DNA from: Prosopocoilus inquinatus
Lineage: Eukaryota > Arthropoda > Insecta > Coleoptera > Lucanidae
Length of the DNA: 64,000 nucleotides
NCBI GenBank assembly: GCA_036172665.1
Contig: CM069872.1
Coordinates: forward strand, 53,368,101 to 53,432,100
Direction: 5' to 3'
In this document: in pieces, positions 10,871 through 22,885 of the stretch
Numbering within the stretch: position 1 is the first letter of the stretch
Layout: each line of letters starts with the position of its first letter
Made by a program: the position numbers and the translations under genes
Notes under the pieces: model-generated
Database searches by the model: none
What the model saw: only the letters and a program-made list of their open reading frames with translations
Told to the model about the DNA's origin: nothing

Positions 10871-13046
10871 ATGCGTTTCATATGAGGAAAGCCAAAGATG
10901 AAGCGAGCAAACCGCAGAGATGAGATGAGATGGCATTCCATTATCAGGGGGAGAGGTGAATGAGGGAACCGCCCCCTCCTTATCCGCGCGCGGCAGTTTT
11001 AATTATGCACGTGAGAAATTGCGTCGCGCGTCAGCTGCGAAACGCTCGAGGTGTTCGTTCTTTCGGCTGCGACGGAATCCGAGGCGATGGCGCCGGTCTT
11101 CATTAGCCCCCCGACCGCCCGCCCGCCGCGGGGGGGGCCGGATGCGTTTGGCAAGCTCGCGAAAATAAAATTTGCCGTCTCGCTAACCGAGTTGGGGTTT
11201 ATCCGGGCGAAAATATTTTTAAGGGGGTGCGCTTTGTGTTGCGTCGCCGGAGCCGCCGCCGGTGGCGTATGCTAAAGAGGCCGTCCTGTTCGAATGGAAA
11301 CGAAGAAAGAAAAGAAGAGAGACGACGAAGTTTCGAGCCTGGATACGAACGCCTGCGATTTGGTTATTCACACGTACTCAAAGCAAGACCTCATTGTTTT
11401 AAGTAGTAACCATTAGCTCTTTGCCTATAAGGATTCGAAATTAAAATGAAATAAAAATCAGAAATAAAATAAAATAAGCTTTAGTGAGAAATGCAACGCA
11501 CGAGAAAATGTTTTTCTTTTTTAAGTTTCGCGCATTTGATGAAATACGATGTCGAGTATTATAATCTTTACGTTCCATTTTCTGTTGAGCGTATGGAAGC
11601 TGACGGTGCGATTCTCACGTGAAACTCCGTGCACGGCAGACGTAAGCACGAGCGCAAACGTTCCAAAACGTTTTTCACATAGAATGTGCCTCTAACAACT
11701 AGCCCCCGTTCGTATCGTGACGGCCAGAATTAATTTCCGGCTCTCGAAATAATTGAAATAATTGCAGAATCTCCGGCCGGACTGCAGTTTCGAGCTGTCA
11801 GCGCTGTCATTGAAAAGCAGTTCTCCCCGAGCGCCGACGCTTATTGAGTTTAGCTCTCGGCGCAACGACCTCACGTGTGCTCTCTTCTTGTCTTGGCAAT
11901 CAGGGGCCCGCTTCACTGCCAATTAGACCTGTTATTAAACGTGATTACGACCTGCCTGCAACTCACACCGAGCCATCATCAATGATTATGACGACGCGCG
12001 CGCGTTTTATATTACGTTTTGTAATTAAGGGATGATCTTGATTGACTTTCTGGCTCCAACCCCAAATCAATAATACGTTCCCGGCGAAGAGGATTTAGAT
12101 TTTGGAATTATCTCGAAATATCGAAATTCCCAAGTATTGTTACGGTTTGGAGTTTGGAGTCTCATTTAGAAGAACAAAGTGCCATAAAAATACGCCGACA
12201 TGTATTCTGACACATACACAAGGGTGGGAGGAGGGTCATTTAGAGGTTTTTTCACTAACACTGAGCTCTTTTATAGAACGCTCGAGTCACGATGTGTTTT
12301 TTTTTTTTTTTTTGGAGGAAGGAACGTCTTTGTATCTTAATCTGATTCGCTAAGATCAAGGCTACTCTGATTTTTGCGCACGGCACGAATTACGCAAAAG
12401 CCTCTGTTTGTTCAAGGTAATGTCGCATTGCATCTTTTGGATGTAAGTAATTATCGGAATATTATTTCAACTTGTTAACATGTTACTATCGGCTGCGGTA
12501 TACGTCTTCAGCCACCCCCCGCCCTCCTGCTTGCATGCCCCCATCATCCTTAATAGATCACGCCGGGGCTTCTTGGGGGGATGGGGACGAATTCCACGCG
12601 AGAAAAATGCAAAATTAACGGGGGCGGCGAAATTTATGCGGGAAATTCCCCGCGTCGCATCGGGTTATTTAATTTAGTTGAAAACGGGGGAGGGGGCTGG
12701 TCTTGCCTGACGGGAGTAGGGGGAGGGGTTCGCACGTTGTTAGTGCAAGCGATATGTTTGTAAACGTATGCGCTTGATAATTTATTTGTCACATCAGCGG
12801 CAGCGAGCTTTGAGGGCGGCGCGGCGCTTTGTGCCCGGAAAAGTAAAAAGCGCGCTCGCCGCTCGACAGGTTTTAATCACGTACGCACACACAGAACAGT
12901 TTCAAAGCCCCCAAAATTTGTTCATACTTCATTCACTATCAAAATGCATTTGAATTTCCCGCGACCCACCGTGGATAGCTTTAAGATTTGTGCTGGGGAA
13001 ATCAACGCGCAGCACAGCCAGCGGCTTTAGTCGTGACGGTTAAGCG
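10871..13046. other. Long non-coding stretch, no gene recognised
   Basis: Mixed GC-rich and AT-rich sequence with poly-T near 12298-12314, G-rich runs near 11126 and 12685-12725, and a CA-rich piece near 12885. Several 60-85 codon frames exist but none has splice context or a recognisable domain. Confidence 0.45.
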
Positions 13047-13760
13047 CATCAATCTGACGTAAGAGAACGCCAATAACACCAAAGGTCAACTAAACTAACC
13101 GTCGAAATGTTAGTTCGTAAAAACTTGTAACAATAATAATAATATTGTTTAATATCAAATATCGCATGTAAAATCAAATGACATTGATAAACCTAATTCA
13201 CATAGACTGGCCTAATAAGAAAAAGGACAGACGGCGCGGGAAACTTTATGAGTGTTTGGACGCATGGAAATATAATTTCGCGACAACATAAATCTGACAT
13301 GACGTTGACGTAAGCAGGAACCGACGGGTGTCAGTCTGACGTAAGAGAACGCCCATAACGTCAAAGGCCAATTGAACTAACCGTCGAAATGATAGTCCGC
13401 AAAAACCTGCAGTTCACACGGACTTATCTAATAAAAAAAAAAAAAAGAAACAGATGTCGCCGGAAACTTAACGAGTGTCTGAGCGCATGGAATAATAATT
13501 TCGCCACGAATCAAGGGTCGAGTGTTTGGACGACAATTTCGCGACAACATAAATCTGACATGACGTTGACGTAAGCAGGAACCAACAGGTGTCAGTCTGA
13601 CGTAAGAGAACGCCAATAACGTCAAAGGCCAATTAAAAAAACTAACCGTCGAAATGTTAGTTCGCTAAAACCTGCAGTTCACATGAGCTGATCTAATTTA
13701 AAAAAAATAAAGCAGATGTCGCCGGAAACTTTACGACTATCTGAATAACTATTTCGCCAC
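13047..13760 (+). repeat. Tandem repeat, ~260-283-bp unit, about three copies
   Basis: TCTGACGTAAGAGAACGCC recurs near 13054, 13335 and 13595. Each occurrence is followed by AATAACGTCAAAGGCCAA, CTAACCGTCGAAATGTTAG, AAAACCTGCAGTTCACA and GATGTCGCCGGAAAC. Units vary in length because of poly-A differences and small deletions. Confidence 0.85.
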
Positions 13761-14639
13761 GAATCTCACGAGCCGGAAAGAAAGAAATTGATACGCTCGC
13801 AATCGTTTCAAGAGATGATGCAACCTTATCAAAAAAAGAAAACAGAATCTCCAAACGATGTTTGTTTAAAGCCGCAAATGAATACCGAGGCTTCGCGAGA
13901 ATTTTGCACTGATTCATGGCCGGATTATTTCGAAACGAATGCCACGCCGTGTCGAAAATAAAACCCAAAACGTGAAATTATTTGCATTTCGCCTGAAAAA
14001 AAAAGCAAAATACAAAAGGAAAGATGTTGCTGTTAGTAAATAGCAGCAATTAATAATAAAAAATATGAAATAAAAAGTAAAAAACAAAACAACAAGAGAC
14101 AATCGATTCGGTTTAGCGGGCGTATGTGAACAAAAGCAGATTTTTGACGCGGAAGTCGAGAGTGAGGAAAGAAAAAGCCGATAATCACCCTCGAAAAAAC
14201 AAAAAGAGAGTGAGAAGACGCTGTCGGCAGCAAACAAAACAAAAGACGATCGATTCGTTTTTTTTTTAAAGGAAAAAAAACAGAACGAAACGGCGAAGAA
14301 GAAAAAATAAAACAAAGTCGTTACTGTTATTAAAGGCGTTAAAAGAAAAGCGACGCAAAAATAAGAAAGGGAAAACAAAAGAGGATCGTTTTATGTTTTC
14401 CTTGTGAGCAAGAAGGAAAGGACGACAATCACCATCAAGAAAAAAAGAAGAGTAAGAAGATAAGAAACAAAAATTAAACCAGAACGACAGAAGACGATCG
14501 ATTCGGTTCAGCTTGCGCGTAACAATAAAAGGAGAGTTTTTTAACGCGAAAGTTACGAGAGAGAAAACAAAAGAGGATCATCGTAAATACACAAGCGAAT
14601 AAAGTTCTTTTCTTCTAATTGTCGTAATAATACTCTGGA
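13761..14639. repeat. Purine-rich region with loosely repeated segments
   Basis: A/G-rich on the + strand. AGACRATCGATTCGGTT occurs near 14097 and 14492, with similar neighbours (GACGCGGAAGTCGAGAG and AACGCGAAAGTTACGAG), suggesting a degenerate repeat of about 400 bp. Long frames on the minus strand, rich in Phe, Leu and Ser, are composition artefacts. Confidence 0.5.
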
Positions 14640-14740
14640 TTAATTTTGCGCACGATAATCGCTGGTCATAAATACCTGATTAATGAAGGTCGTCAGGCTT
14701 GGAAAAGCACAGTTGAATAAAGTTTTATTTTGTAATCGTG
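14640..14740 (+). repeat. Orphan fragment of the 275-bp repeat family
   Basis: TTTGCGCACGATAATCGCTG, AAATACCTGATTAATGAAGG and AAAAGCACAGTTGAATAAAG match the start of the units at 21.24-22.88 kb. It is one truncated copy about 6.5 kb from the main array. Confidence 0.8.
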
Positions 14741-15285
14741 TCATGATAATAATCTGTTGGAGATTTAAGGGAGGTTTAACGGAAAATTTTGGGAATTGTT
14801 CATTGAATAATTAAAATTTGACCTTGCCGGCTGGCCAAGTAACACCTCCAAGTATCTACGGGAATTAAAAAAAAAAAAAAAGAAAACTGATGCAACGTCA
14901 AAATTGATGTGTCCGGGAGGCAATGCAGCCGAACCGGAAACAGAAAAAAAAAATTTACCAATCCGAACCCCGACCGTCCGGCTGACAAACAGCACCGGAA
15001 GTACTAAATAATGGATTAGGTTGTCGGAATCGCGGAATTAATTCCTGTTACATCGGACGGCGACGCGATGCGACGTCCCGAGAGATCGCGCTTTACAACG
15101 ATGTCGTTCGAATTAAAACCGATCCGAATTAATCCGCCACCTTTACAAATTCGCCGAGATTAAAAACTTTTTTTTTTCTCCTCTGCGTGGAGTTAATTTC
15201 CCGCAATCCGGCGAATCAGAATGGGAAAATGATTAAAACGGAAATAAATATTATATTATTCACGTGCCTACCCATTCATGAACGG
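14741..15285. other. Non-coding spacer
   Basis: Contains poly-A runs near 14867 and 14945 and otherwise unique sequence. No gene was recognised. Confidence 0.4.
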
Positions 15286-15455
15286 GTACGTTGTCATTTT
15301 GCTGAATGTACGATTTTCTATTAGGCAACGTACCCCTTAGTATGTTGTAATTTTGCTGAATATATGACTTTATACCATGCAACGTACTCCACTCCCCCCC
15401 GCCCCCCACCCCTAAGAATGTTGTAATTCTGCTAAATATAAGATTTGATTTGATT
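15286..15455 (+). repeat. Three-copy degenerate repeat, ~65-bp unit
   Basis: GTTGTMATTYTGCTGAATRT recurs three times (about 15290, 15345 and 15418). The first two copies are followed by a CAACGTAC segment. Copies are diverged and the last is interrupted by a C-rich insertion. Confidence 0.6.
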
Positions 15456-16385
15456 TGATAACATATAACGCATACAATTAGTTCCAAGACTATATTATAT
15501 GGTTGATTGCAAATAAAGTGGTAACTGATGAGGTGACGCTAAGTGGGGGACGGTCACAGTCAAGCACACATCAACAATCAGCTCGTGCCAGCGCAGTTCA
15601 AGAAACTATTCTTGTAGTTTACTCTCGTGCTTTGAAAAGTTTACGTTCGTCAGATCCTCACTCGCGCACATAAACTTTCCGGACGACTCGCTCAGATAAC
15701 AATTCATCGAACACTTTATATTCAGTGTGTATCAGGGCGGAAGTTGGGACTTGAAATCAGAGAAGAGAATTCCCTGCCGATATCGTGGGCGGCGCGGCGG
15801 GGCGTCGTTCAGTACGTCAAGAGTACTATCTTGGCGTTCCCGTCACGTAACCAACCTGCGCGCCGCCGCCGAAGGCAAACGCAGGAAGTCGCTCCGCCGG
15901 AAGACGGAAGCTCCGAAACGATACGCTCCGGCGTGTGCAACAGCGAGCGGCGATAAAAAAAAAAACACGGAAGATTCCCCCGATTCTCGTTTCGGCGGGG
16001 GCGCGTGCGATCGCTTTACGAGATCGTAAGGGCGATGAAATATTCAAACGCCCCCGCCACCACCCCGGCCCCCGGAATAAAAATATCGTCGCCGGTTCTT
16101 TTCGTCGCCCGCCGCGAATTGATAAGTTCCGATGCTAATGTCTAACAATGCGCAGCGCGTAAATTGGAAATTGTTCGAGGGGGTGAAGTCGCGCGGAAAC
16201 GCGACGAAACGGGGGGGGGGGGGGGGAAATCGACGTCGTCGTCGCCCCTTCCTTGCGGTTGCTGGCGGCGTGTAAATGATCTGAAAGTTTGGCGGAAAAC
16301 TTTCGCGCGAGTCGTCGGCCACCGCAGAAAACGAAAGCGCCAAGCTTTTCTTTATTCTACGATTTTGTACTGCTTCACGTTGTTA
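15456..16385. other. Non-coding stretch, partly GC-rich
   Basis: Includes a GC-rich part (15780-16100) with open frames on both strands rich in Arg, Ala and Pro, and a run of 16 G (16211-16226). None of the frames has a recognisable domain or a good splice context. Confidence 0.4.
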
Positions 16386-18600
16386 ATTATTTTTAATCTA
16401 GTAAGTTATGAACGTACCCCAAGTTAACGCTCGTTTGTTTCAGAGGCGATGAAAATATGAACGCGGCTCTCCATACTTACAGGTGGTATAGTTTTGGTAA
16501 ACGTGACTGTAAACGATCAAAATCAGAACGTACCCTAAATGTAGGTTGCTTCTTTTCAAGAAACGAAATATGAACGTATCCCCAAATAGATCGTCCATAT
16601 GGTTTCTACGGTACGTTCGTTAAACATGGCTGTGAGAAATCAAAATCATGAACGTACTCTAAATAAACGCTCATTATTTTCAGAGAAGACGAAAATATGA
16701 ACGTATCCCCAAAATGGATCGTTCATATTGTCCATATAGTTTCTGTAGTTTCGTTAAACATGACTGTAAAGTCAAATCAAAACCACGAACGTACCCTACA
16801 TCATGAACGTACCCTACATAACGGTCTTTCTATTTAGAAACGAAAATATGAACGTATCCGCAAATAGAGTTTCTGTAGTTTCGTTAAACAGAGCTGTGAA
16901 AAATCAAAATCATGACCATCCATAACGTCCATAGAGTTTCTGTAGTTTCGTTAAACATGACTGTGAAGTCAAGTCAAAACCATGGACGTACTCTATATAA
17001 ACACTCTTTTATTTAGAAACGAAACATGAACGTATCCGCAAACAGAGTTTCTGTAGTTTCGTTAAACGGAGCGAGAAAAGTCAAAATCATGAACGTACCC
17101 TAAATGGACATTCTTTCTTTTTACAAATGAAAATATGAACGTAGCCCTTGATAGATATATAAAATCAGAACGTACTCTAAATGAACTTTGCTTCTTTTCA
17201 AGAACTGAAATATGAACGTATCCCCAAATAGATCGTCCGTATAGTTTCTACGGTTTCGTTAAACATGGCTGTGAAGACTAAAAATCATGAACGTACCCTA
17301 AATAAACGCTCATTATTTTCAGAGACGACGAAAATATGAACGTGTCTCCAAAACAGATCGTCCATATAGTCCAAATAGTTTCTGTAATTAAATAGTTTCT
17401 GTAGTTTTGTTAAACATGACTGTAAAGTCAAATCAAAATCATGAACGTACCCTACTTACACCATTTCGTTAGAAATGACTGTGAAGTCAAATCAAAGTCA
17501 TGAACGTACCCTATATAAACGGTCTTTCTATTTAGAAACGAAAATGTGAACGCATCCGCAAATAGATCGTCCGTGTAATTTCTGCAGTTTCGTTAAATGG
17601 CTGTGAAAAATGCAAAACGAAAATCAAGAACGTACCCCAAATGAATGTTCTTTCTTTTCACAGACGAAAATACGAACGTAGTCCCCGATAGATCGTCCAT
17701 ATAGTTTATAGAGTTTGGTTAGACGTCGCTGTGATAATCAAAATCAGAACGTACCCTAAATGAACGTTCCTTCTTTTCATTCACAGACGAAAATATGAAT
17801 GTATCGTAAGGGATAAGAGTACAGAAGTGTTTTCTATAGGTTAATCAAATGTCATTCCAAATATTCTAATGTTTCCTTTATCATAAAGGCGACGCCCTTC
17901 ACGAAACTTGGCACCAGATGTCAGCCACTTCGTGATTTTCTCGAATAGAAGCTACTATATGAGCGACCTGTTTGGGGATACGTTCATATTTTTTGTTTCC
18001 GAACAGAAACAGCAGTTATTTAGGGATACGATCTGTTGGGGCAGATCGTCCATATAGTTTCTAGCTAGAGTGGATGATCTATTCGTATTTAGAGAAGCTA
18101 TATGGACGATCTATTGAGGGATTCGCCAGTAAAAAGAAGTTTCGTTAAACATGGCTGCGAAAAATCAGATTCGTAAACCTACCTTAAACGCTCTTTCTTT
18201 TCATAAACGAAGTCATCCATATAGAAACTACAGAAACTATATGAACGATCTATTGGGACAGATCGTCCATATGTCCGTATCGACTATATGGACGATCTAT
18301 TGGGACAGATCGTCCATACGTCCATATTGACTATATGGACGATCTATTGGGATAAATCGTCCGTAAACTATATAGACGATCTATTGGGACAGATCGTCCT
18401 TATAGTGTCTTTACAGATCATCTATACGGAAACTATATGGACGATCTATTGGGATAAATCGTCCGTAAACTATATAGACGACCTATTGGGATAGATCGTC
18501 CATATAGTTTCTATAATTTCGCTCTTTCTTTTCAGAAACGAAAATATGAACGCGTCCCCAAATAAATCATCCATATAGTTTCTACAGTTTTGGTAAACAT
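16386..18600. repeat. 2.2-kb imperfect satellite (GAACGTACCCTAAATGAACG family) with inverted segments
   Basis: Recurring pieces are GAACGTACCCTAAATGAACG, CTTTTCAGAAACGAAAATATG, AACGTATCCCCAAATAGATC, GTCCATATAGTTTCTGTAG and TTTCGTTAAACATGRCTGTG. Unit length varies from about 60 to 190 bp through internal deletions. Orientation flips after a unique island at about 17820-17960: GGATACGTTCATATTTT near 17977 is the reverse complement of the upstream motif. Frames found here are not protein-like. Confidence 0.9.
18040..18515. repeat. Cluster of short inverted repeats within the satellite
   Basis: ATGGACGATCT and AGATCGTCCAT face each other across ATTGGGAC, and the unit repeats about five times (GATCTATTGGGA at 18248, 18294, 18341, 18378 and 18443). 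Each unit can form an 11-bp stem, so the stretch is a run of possible hairpins. It appears to have grown from the satellite's GATCGTCCATATAGTTTC segment. Confidence 0.85.
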
Positions 18601-20084
18601 GGCGGTATCCGATCGATTTCATGACTCAGAGTTTTGTAAATTATACATTCGTCATGGAAGGCATTCAAGAAAGCTACCGCAGATAACGATGGATACATTC
18701 AGATTTTTTTTTCCGTTGGAGAAATTCAAAATTCAAAACAGAACCGACCAAAAACAAAAAAATGTCTTCAAAAAAAATAATAAATAAATAATAACACACT
18801 CCGGGATTATTATCTGATCTGAAAACTTTCTGTCTCCCAAAAACAAATAATAAAAATAATAATAATACACCGTGTTACGGGCCCAGTTTGTCTCAGCTGC
18901 TTGACTTTGGTCGCGCTTGGTCACCTAAACCCAAACCTGTCCATTTCTTTTTTGGGTTTTTTGCCACCGTAGTCGATCAGAATTCTGACTTTTTTTAACC
19001 TTTCGCCGCGTGTTTACTTAGGCTGGCTTCTAACTGATTTATTGATTGTACTGAGCGAGTTACGCTCTCCTTTTTACTCTCGTCATCGAGTTTTTGACCA
19101 AAACGTCTTCGAAATTTTTTTTGTCAAACGTGTGGCCATGTTCCTTCTTCAGTGTTGCCATCAATTTTCAACTCTGTTACGGTCGAAATCGCTTGTATTT
19201 GTGTGTTAGATGAAAGGCAGCCCTGATCTCCTCCTCCCGACTCCGCGCGTTCATTCCGCCTGCGTTTCAGTGTCAAACTCTCTATGGTCTGGGGAACACG
19301 TCGTTAGAGTATTAGGAGTATAAAATCCTCGTAGCATACAAAGATGATAGGTGATCAGAAAACTTTCTACCTCCCCCCACCAAAAAAAAAAAAAAAACAA
19401 TAACACATCGGGATTATTAGGAGTAGGTATTCATTCAAACGGCCGTTATTGTTTGGAAGTTCATCGGAAACTGAATTTAAATGTTGTATCTGTGCGTTCG
19501 TTCGTTCGTTCGGCGAAACAATAACTCGAAAGCGTGCCGTAAAATATGATCTCGTGCATGAGCGCGCCCGCATATTTTATAAACTCGATGCAACATCGGC
19601 GCTGGCCGTGTTTCCAAATAATAACAACAACAACAACGAACAACATCGCCGCCGGAATACGAAATTAGCTGCGCTGTTTCCGATTTCATTTCATTTTATT
19701 TTCGACCGAAATCGCTTGCAGCGAGTGGCTAATTGAAAAAAACAAAACAAAAAAAAAGCTGCGTCCGACTTGTTGGATGGCTCGCGGAAAATGAAAACCG
19801 GATTTTAATTACAGCACAATATATCATCACCCTGTGCAGTACTCGAGAAAAAAAAAATATGTCAGAAACGGAGGTGACTGAAGTGCTTCGCCCCGAAATT
19901 ATTATAAGTGTGGAGGGAGGCGGGAAATGCGCAGTTGGATGTAACGTAGATGTCGCTTTTTATTATTTGCGGTGTGACGTTTTATATGCAGCAGTAAAAC
20001 CGTCGTGCGGTTGTTTTTCCATCGGTCGTAACGTCGAGTTTTACTGGACCTTAACCAACGGCAGACTCACGTAATAATTTCGGC
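18601..20084. other. Non-coding stretch
   Basis: AT-rich, with poly-A runs near 19380 and 19750 and AAC/TTCG short repeats near 19495-19640. Open frames (for example 19733-20074) have no recognisable domain. Confidence 0.4.
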
Positions 20085-20700
20085 GGCGAATAATCCGGGA
20101 AAACAAACGGGAAATTCTATATAAAACCGGTGACATCTGTTTGAGAACTTCTTAATTTACGATAGTTATCCAAAAAAAAAAAAAAAAACAGAAAACCCAC
20201 TGGTCTTTACTTGCACACACGAAAACCATCAAGCAGTACCTTCAAGGTCACGTAAACACTTCAAAGAATTAAAGACAAATCACAGTCAAGGCTCAAGAAT
20301 TTAAATTAAAAACGAAAACCGAATAACGGGGCCCGTATTTCGTCTACGGAACGTTAAAAGTAACAAACACCAATCAAATAATTGAAGACAAATGTAGGTC
20401 AACGCTCAACAAACGAAAACCGAATAACGGGGCTCGTATCTCGGCGAATAATCTGGAAAAACAAACGGAAAATTTTATATGAAACCGCTGACATGTTTGA
20501 AAACGTCTTAACTTACGACCGGTGTTAAAAAAAAGCCATCAATTTTTACTTGCGCACACGAAAATCATCCAAGAATACCTTCAAGGTCACGTAGATCTTC
20601 GAATAATGAGATAAATCACAGTCAAGGCTCGACGATTTAAATTAAAAATGGAAACCGAATAACGAGGCCCGTATTTCGTCTACAAAACGCTAACAAACAA
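20085..20700 (+). repeat. Imperfect duplication of a ~260-bp segment (offset ~350 bp)
   Basis: The segment starting CGGCGAATAATC (about 20088 and 20442) and ending GGCCCGTATTTCGTCTAC (about 20330 and 20667) is present twice, with a third partial copy of its 3' half between (20380-20440). Both full copies carry TTCAAGGTCACGTA. The extended monomer TCAAGGTCA (20242-20250 and 20581-20589) matches the site bound by FTZ-F1/ERR-type nuclear receptors; occupancy is not implied. Confidence 0.8.
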
Positions 20701-21239
20701 AACGTTTGAGTTGAATGCGACTGTAAGAAACTAGATTTATTTTGGAATTCTTACAAATAATTATCGCTCATTTGAAAACACAAAATGAAATACTTGCAGC
20801 CGCGTTTTTATGTAACAACTAAAGCTTAGTCACCTTAGAATGTACTAAGAAGATCGTATTATCGTCTTAAGTTAAAAAAAAAGACAAAGCCACACTTTGC
20901 ATTCAGAAAGAAAGGATAATCACGTTGATTCAGAAATGAGTGATAGGAAAGTCCTACGCGTTTCCGTAACAGCTCGAGCGAATTCTAAGAATTCCGGGTT
21001 AGCCACGTGACATAAAGCGATAGTTTTGTAACTTAAAAAAAATTCTCTTCAAAAATTGTCGTCTGCAATTAAATTATAAACTTTTCTTTAACAATAATAA
21101 TACTAATTCATCTGTTCAAGGTTACTTGTTGCTGCAAGGAATTTTCTTTTCTTATATCCGAACGTATTTTGTTATTGAAAAATTTTATACTTGCCTAATA
21201 ACCCACAATAAAAAGCCTAATCAGGGAAGAACGAGAGGA
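20701..21239. other. AT-rich non-coding spacer
   Basis: AT-rich unique sequence before the 275-bp array. No gene or repeat was recognised. Confidence 0.4.
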
Positions 21240-22885
21240 ACAAGCTAATTTGCGCACAACAATCGCTGGTCATAAATACCTGATTAATGAAGGTCGTCAG
21301 GCTTTGAAAAGCACAGATAAATACTTTTATTTCCGCAAGAGTGCCTTTCGCAGAATTCTTCTCCGTTCAGACATCACCAAAGCATCCCAACCTGACCGAA
21401 CGAACAAAGCTCATCAAGATTTCAATTTTTTTTTACAAGTGCGCCACGCTCTATCCGCGAGCCAATTTCAAAACAAAGTCGAGATTCGCGCTGTCTTGTC
21501 CAATTAAGAAAGAATGAAGCAAGCATTACCGACTAATTTGCGCAATGCAATCGCCCATCGTAAATACCTGATTAATGAAGGTCGGCAGGCTCTGAAAAGC
21601 ACCTATGAATACTTTGCTTTGCGTAAAAGTGTCTTCTGCGTTCGGACGTCACCAAAGCATCCCAACCTGACCGAACGAACAAAGTTCATCAAGATTTCAA
21701 TTTTTTTTACAAGTGCACCCCCGCTCTATCCGCGAACCACTTTTAAAACAAGTCGAAATTCGCGCTGTCTTATCTAATTACGGGAGAACGAAACAAGCAT
21801 TACCGACTAATTTGCGCAATGCAATCGCCGCTCGTAAATACCTGATTAATGAAGGTCGGCAGGCTTCGAAAAGCACAAATGAATACTTTGCTTTGCGTAA
21901 AAGTGTCTTCTGCGTTCGGACGTCACCAAAGCATCCCAACCTGACCGAACGAACAAAGTTCATCAAGATTTCAATTTTTCTTTACAAGTGCACTCCCGCT
22001 CTATCCGCGAACCACTTTCAAAACAAAGTCGAAATTCGCGCTGTCTTGTCTAATTAAGAAAGAACGAAGCAAGCATTACCGACTAACTTGCGCAATGTAA
22101 TCGCCGATCGTAAATACCTGATTAATGAAGGTCGTTAGGCTCTGAAAAGCACCTATGAATACTTTGCTTTGCGTAAAAGTGTCTTCTGCGTTCGGACGTC
22201 ACCAAAGCATCCCAACCTGACCGAACGAACAAAGTTCATCAAGATTTCAATTTTTTTACAAGTGCACCCCCGCTCTATCCGCGAACCACTTTCAAAACAA
22301 AGTCGAAATTCGCGCTGTCTTGTCTAATTAAGAAAGAACGAAGCAAGCATTACTGACTAACTTGCGCAATGCAATCGCCGATCGTAAATACCTGATTAAT
22401 GAAGGTCATCAGGCTCTGAAAAGCACCTATGATTACTTTGCTCTGCCTAAAACTGTCTTTTGCGTTCGGACGTCTCCAAAGCATCCCAACCTGACCGAAC
22501 GAACAAAGCTCATCAAGATTTCATTTTTTTTACAAGTGCGCCCCGCTCTATCCGCGAATCACTTTCAAAACAAGTCGAAATTCGCGCTGTCTTGTCTAAT
22601 TAAGGGAGAACGAAACAAGCATTACCGACTAATTTGCGCAATGTAATCGCCGATCGTTAATACCTGATTAATGAAGGTCGTCAGGCTTCGAAAAGCACAA
22701 ATGAATACTTTGCTTTGCGTAAAAGTGTCTTCTGCGTTCGGACGTCTCCAAAGCATCCCATCCTGACCGAACGAACAAATATCATCAACTTTTTTTTTTA
22801 CGAGTGTGCCCCCCCCCCCCCGCTCCATCTACGAACCACTTTGAATGAAAACAAGCCGAAATTTGCGCTGTTTCTCGAACTCCTC
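21240..22885 (+). repeat. Tandem array, ~275-288-bp unit, six copies
   Basis: AATACCTGATTAATGAAGGT recurs near 21273, 21561, 21835, 22110, 22386 and 22660. Other unit landmarks are TTTGCGCAATGCAATCGC, TACTTTGCTTTGCGTAAAAG, CGTTCGGACGTCACCAAAGC and CCCAACCTGACCGAACGAAC. Middle copies are nearly identical and edge copies diverge, as expected for unequal exchange. Most units can be read as 85-115 codons. The unit length is often not a multiple of three and the frames break at unit borders, so coding is unlikely. Confidence 0.95.

Noticed and set aside
13914..14378. 154-codon minus-strand frame rich in Phe and Leu
   Set aside because: It is the complement of an A/G-rich tract. The hydrophobic look comes from TTT/CTT codons, not from a membrane protein.
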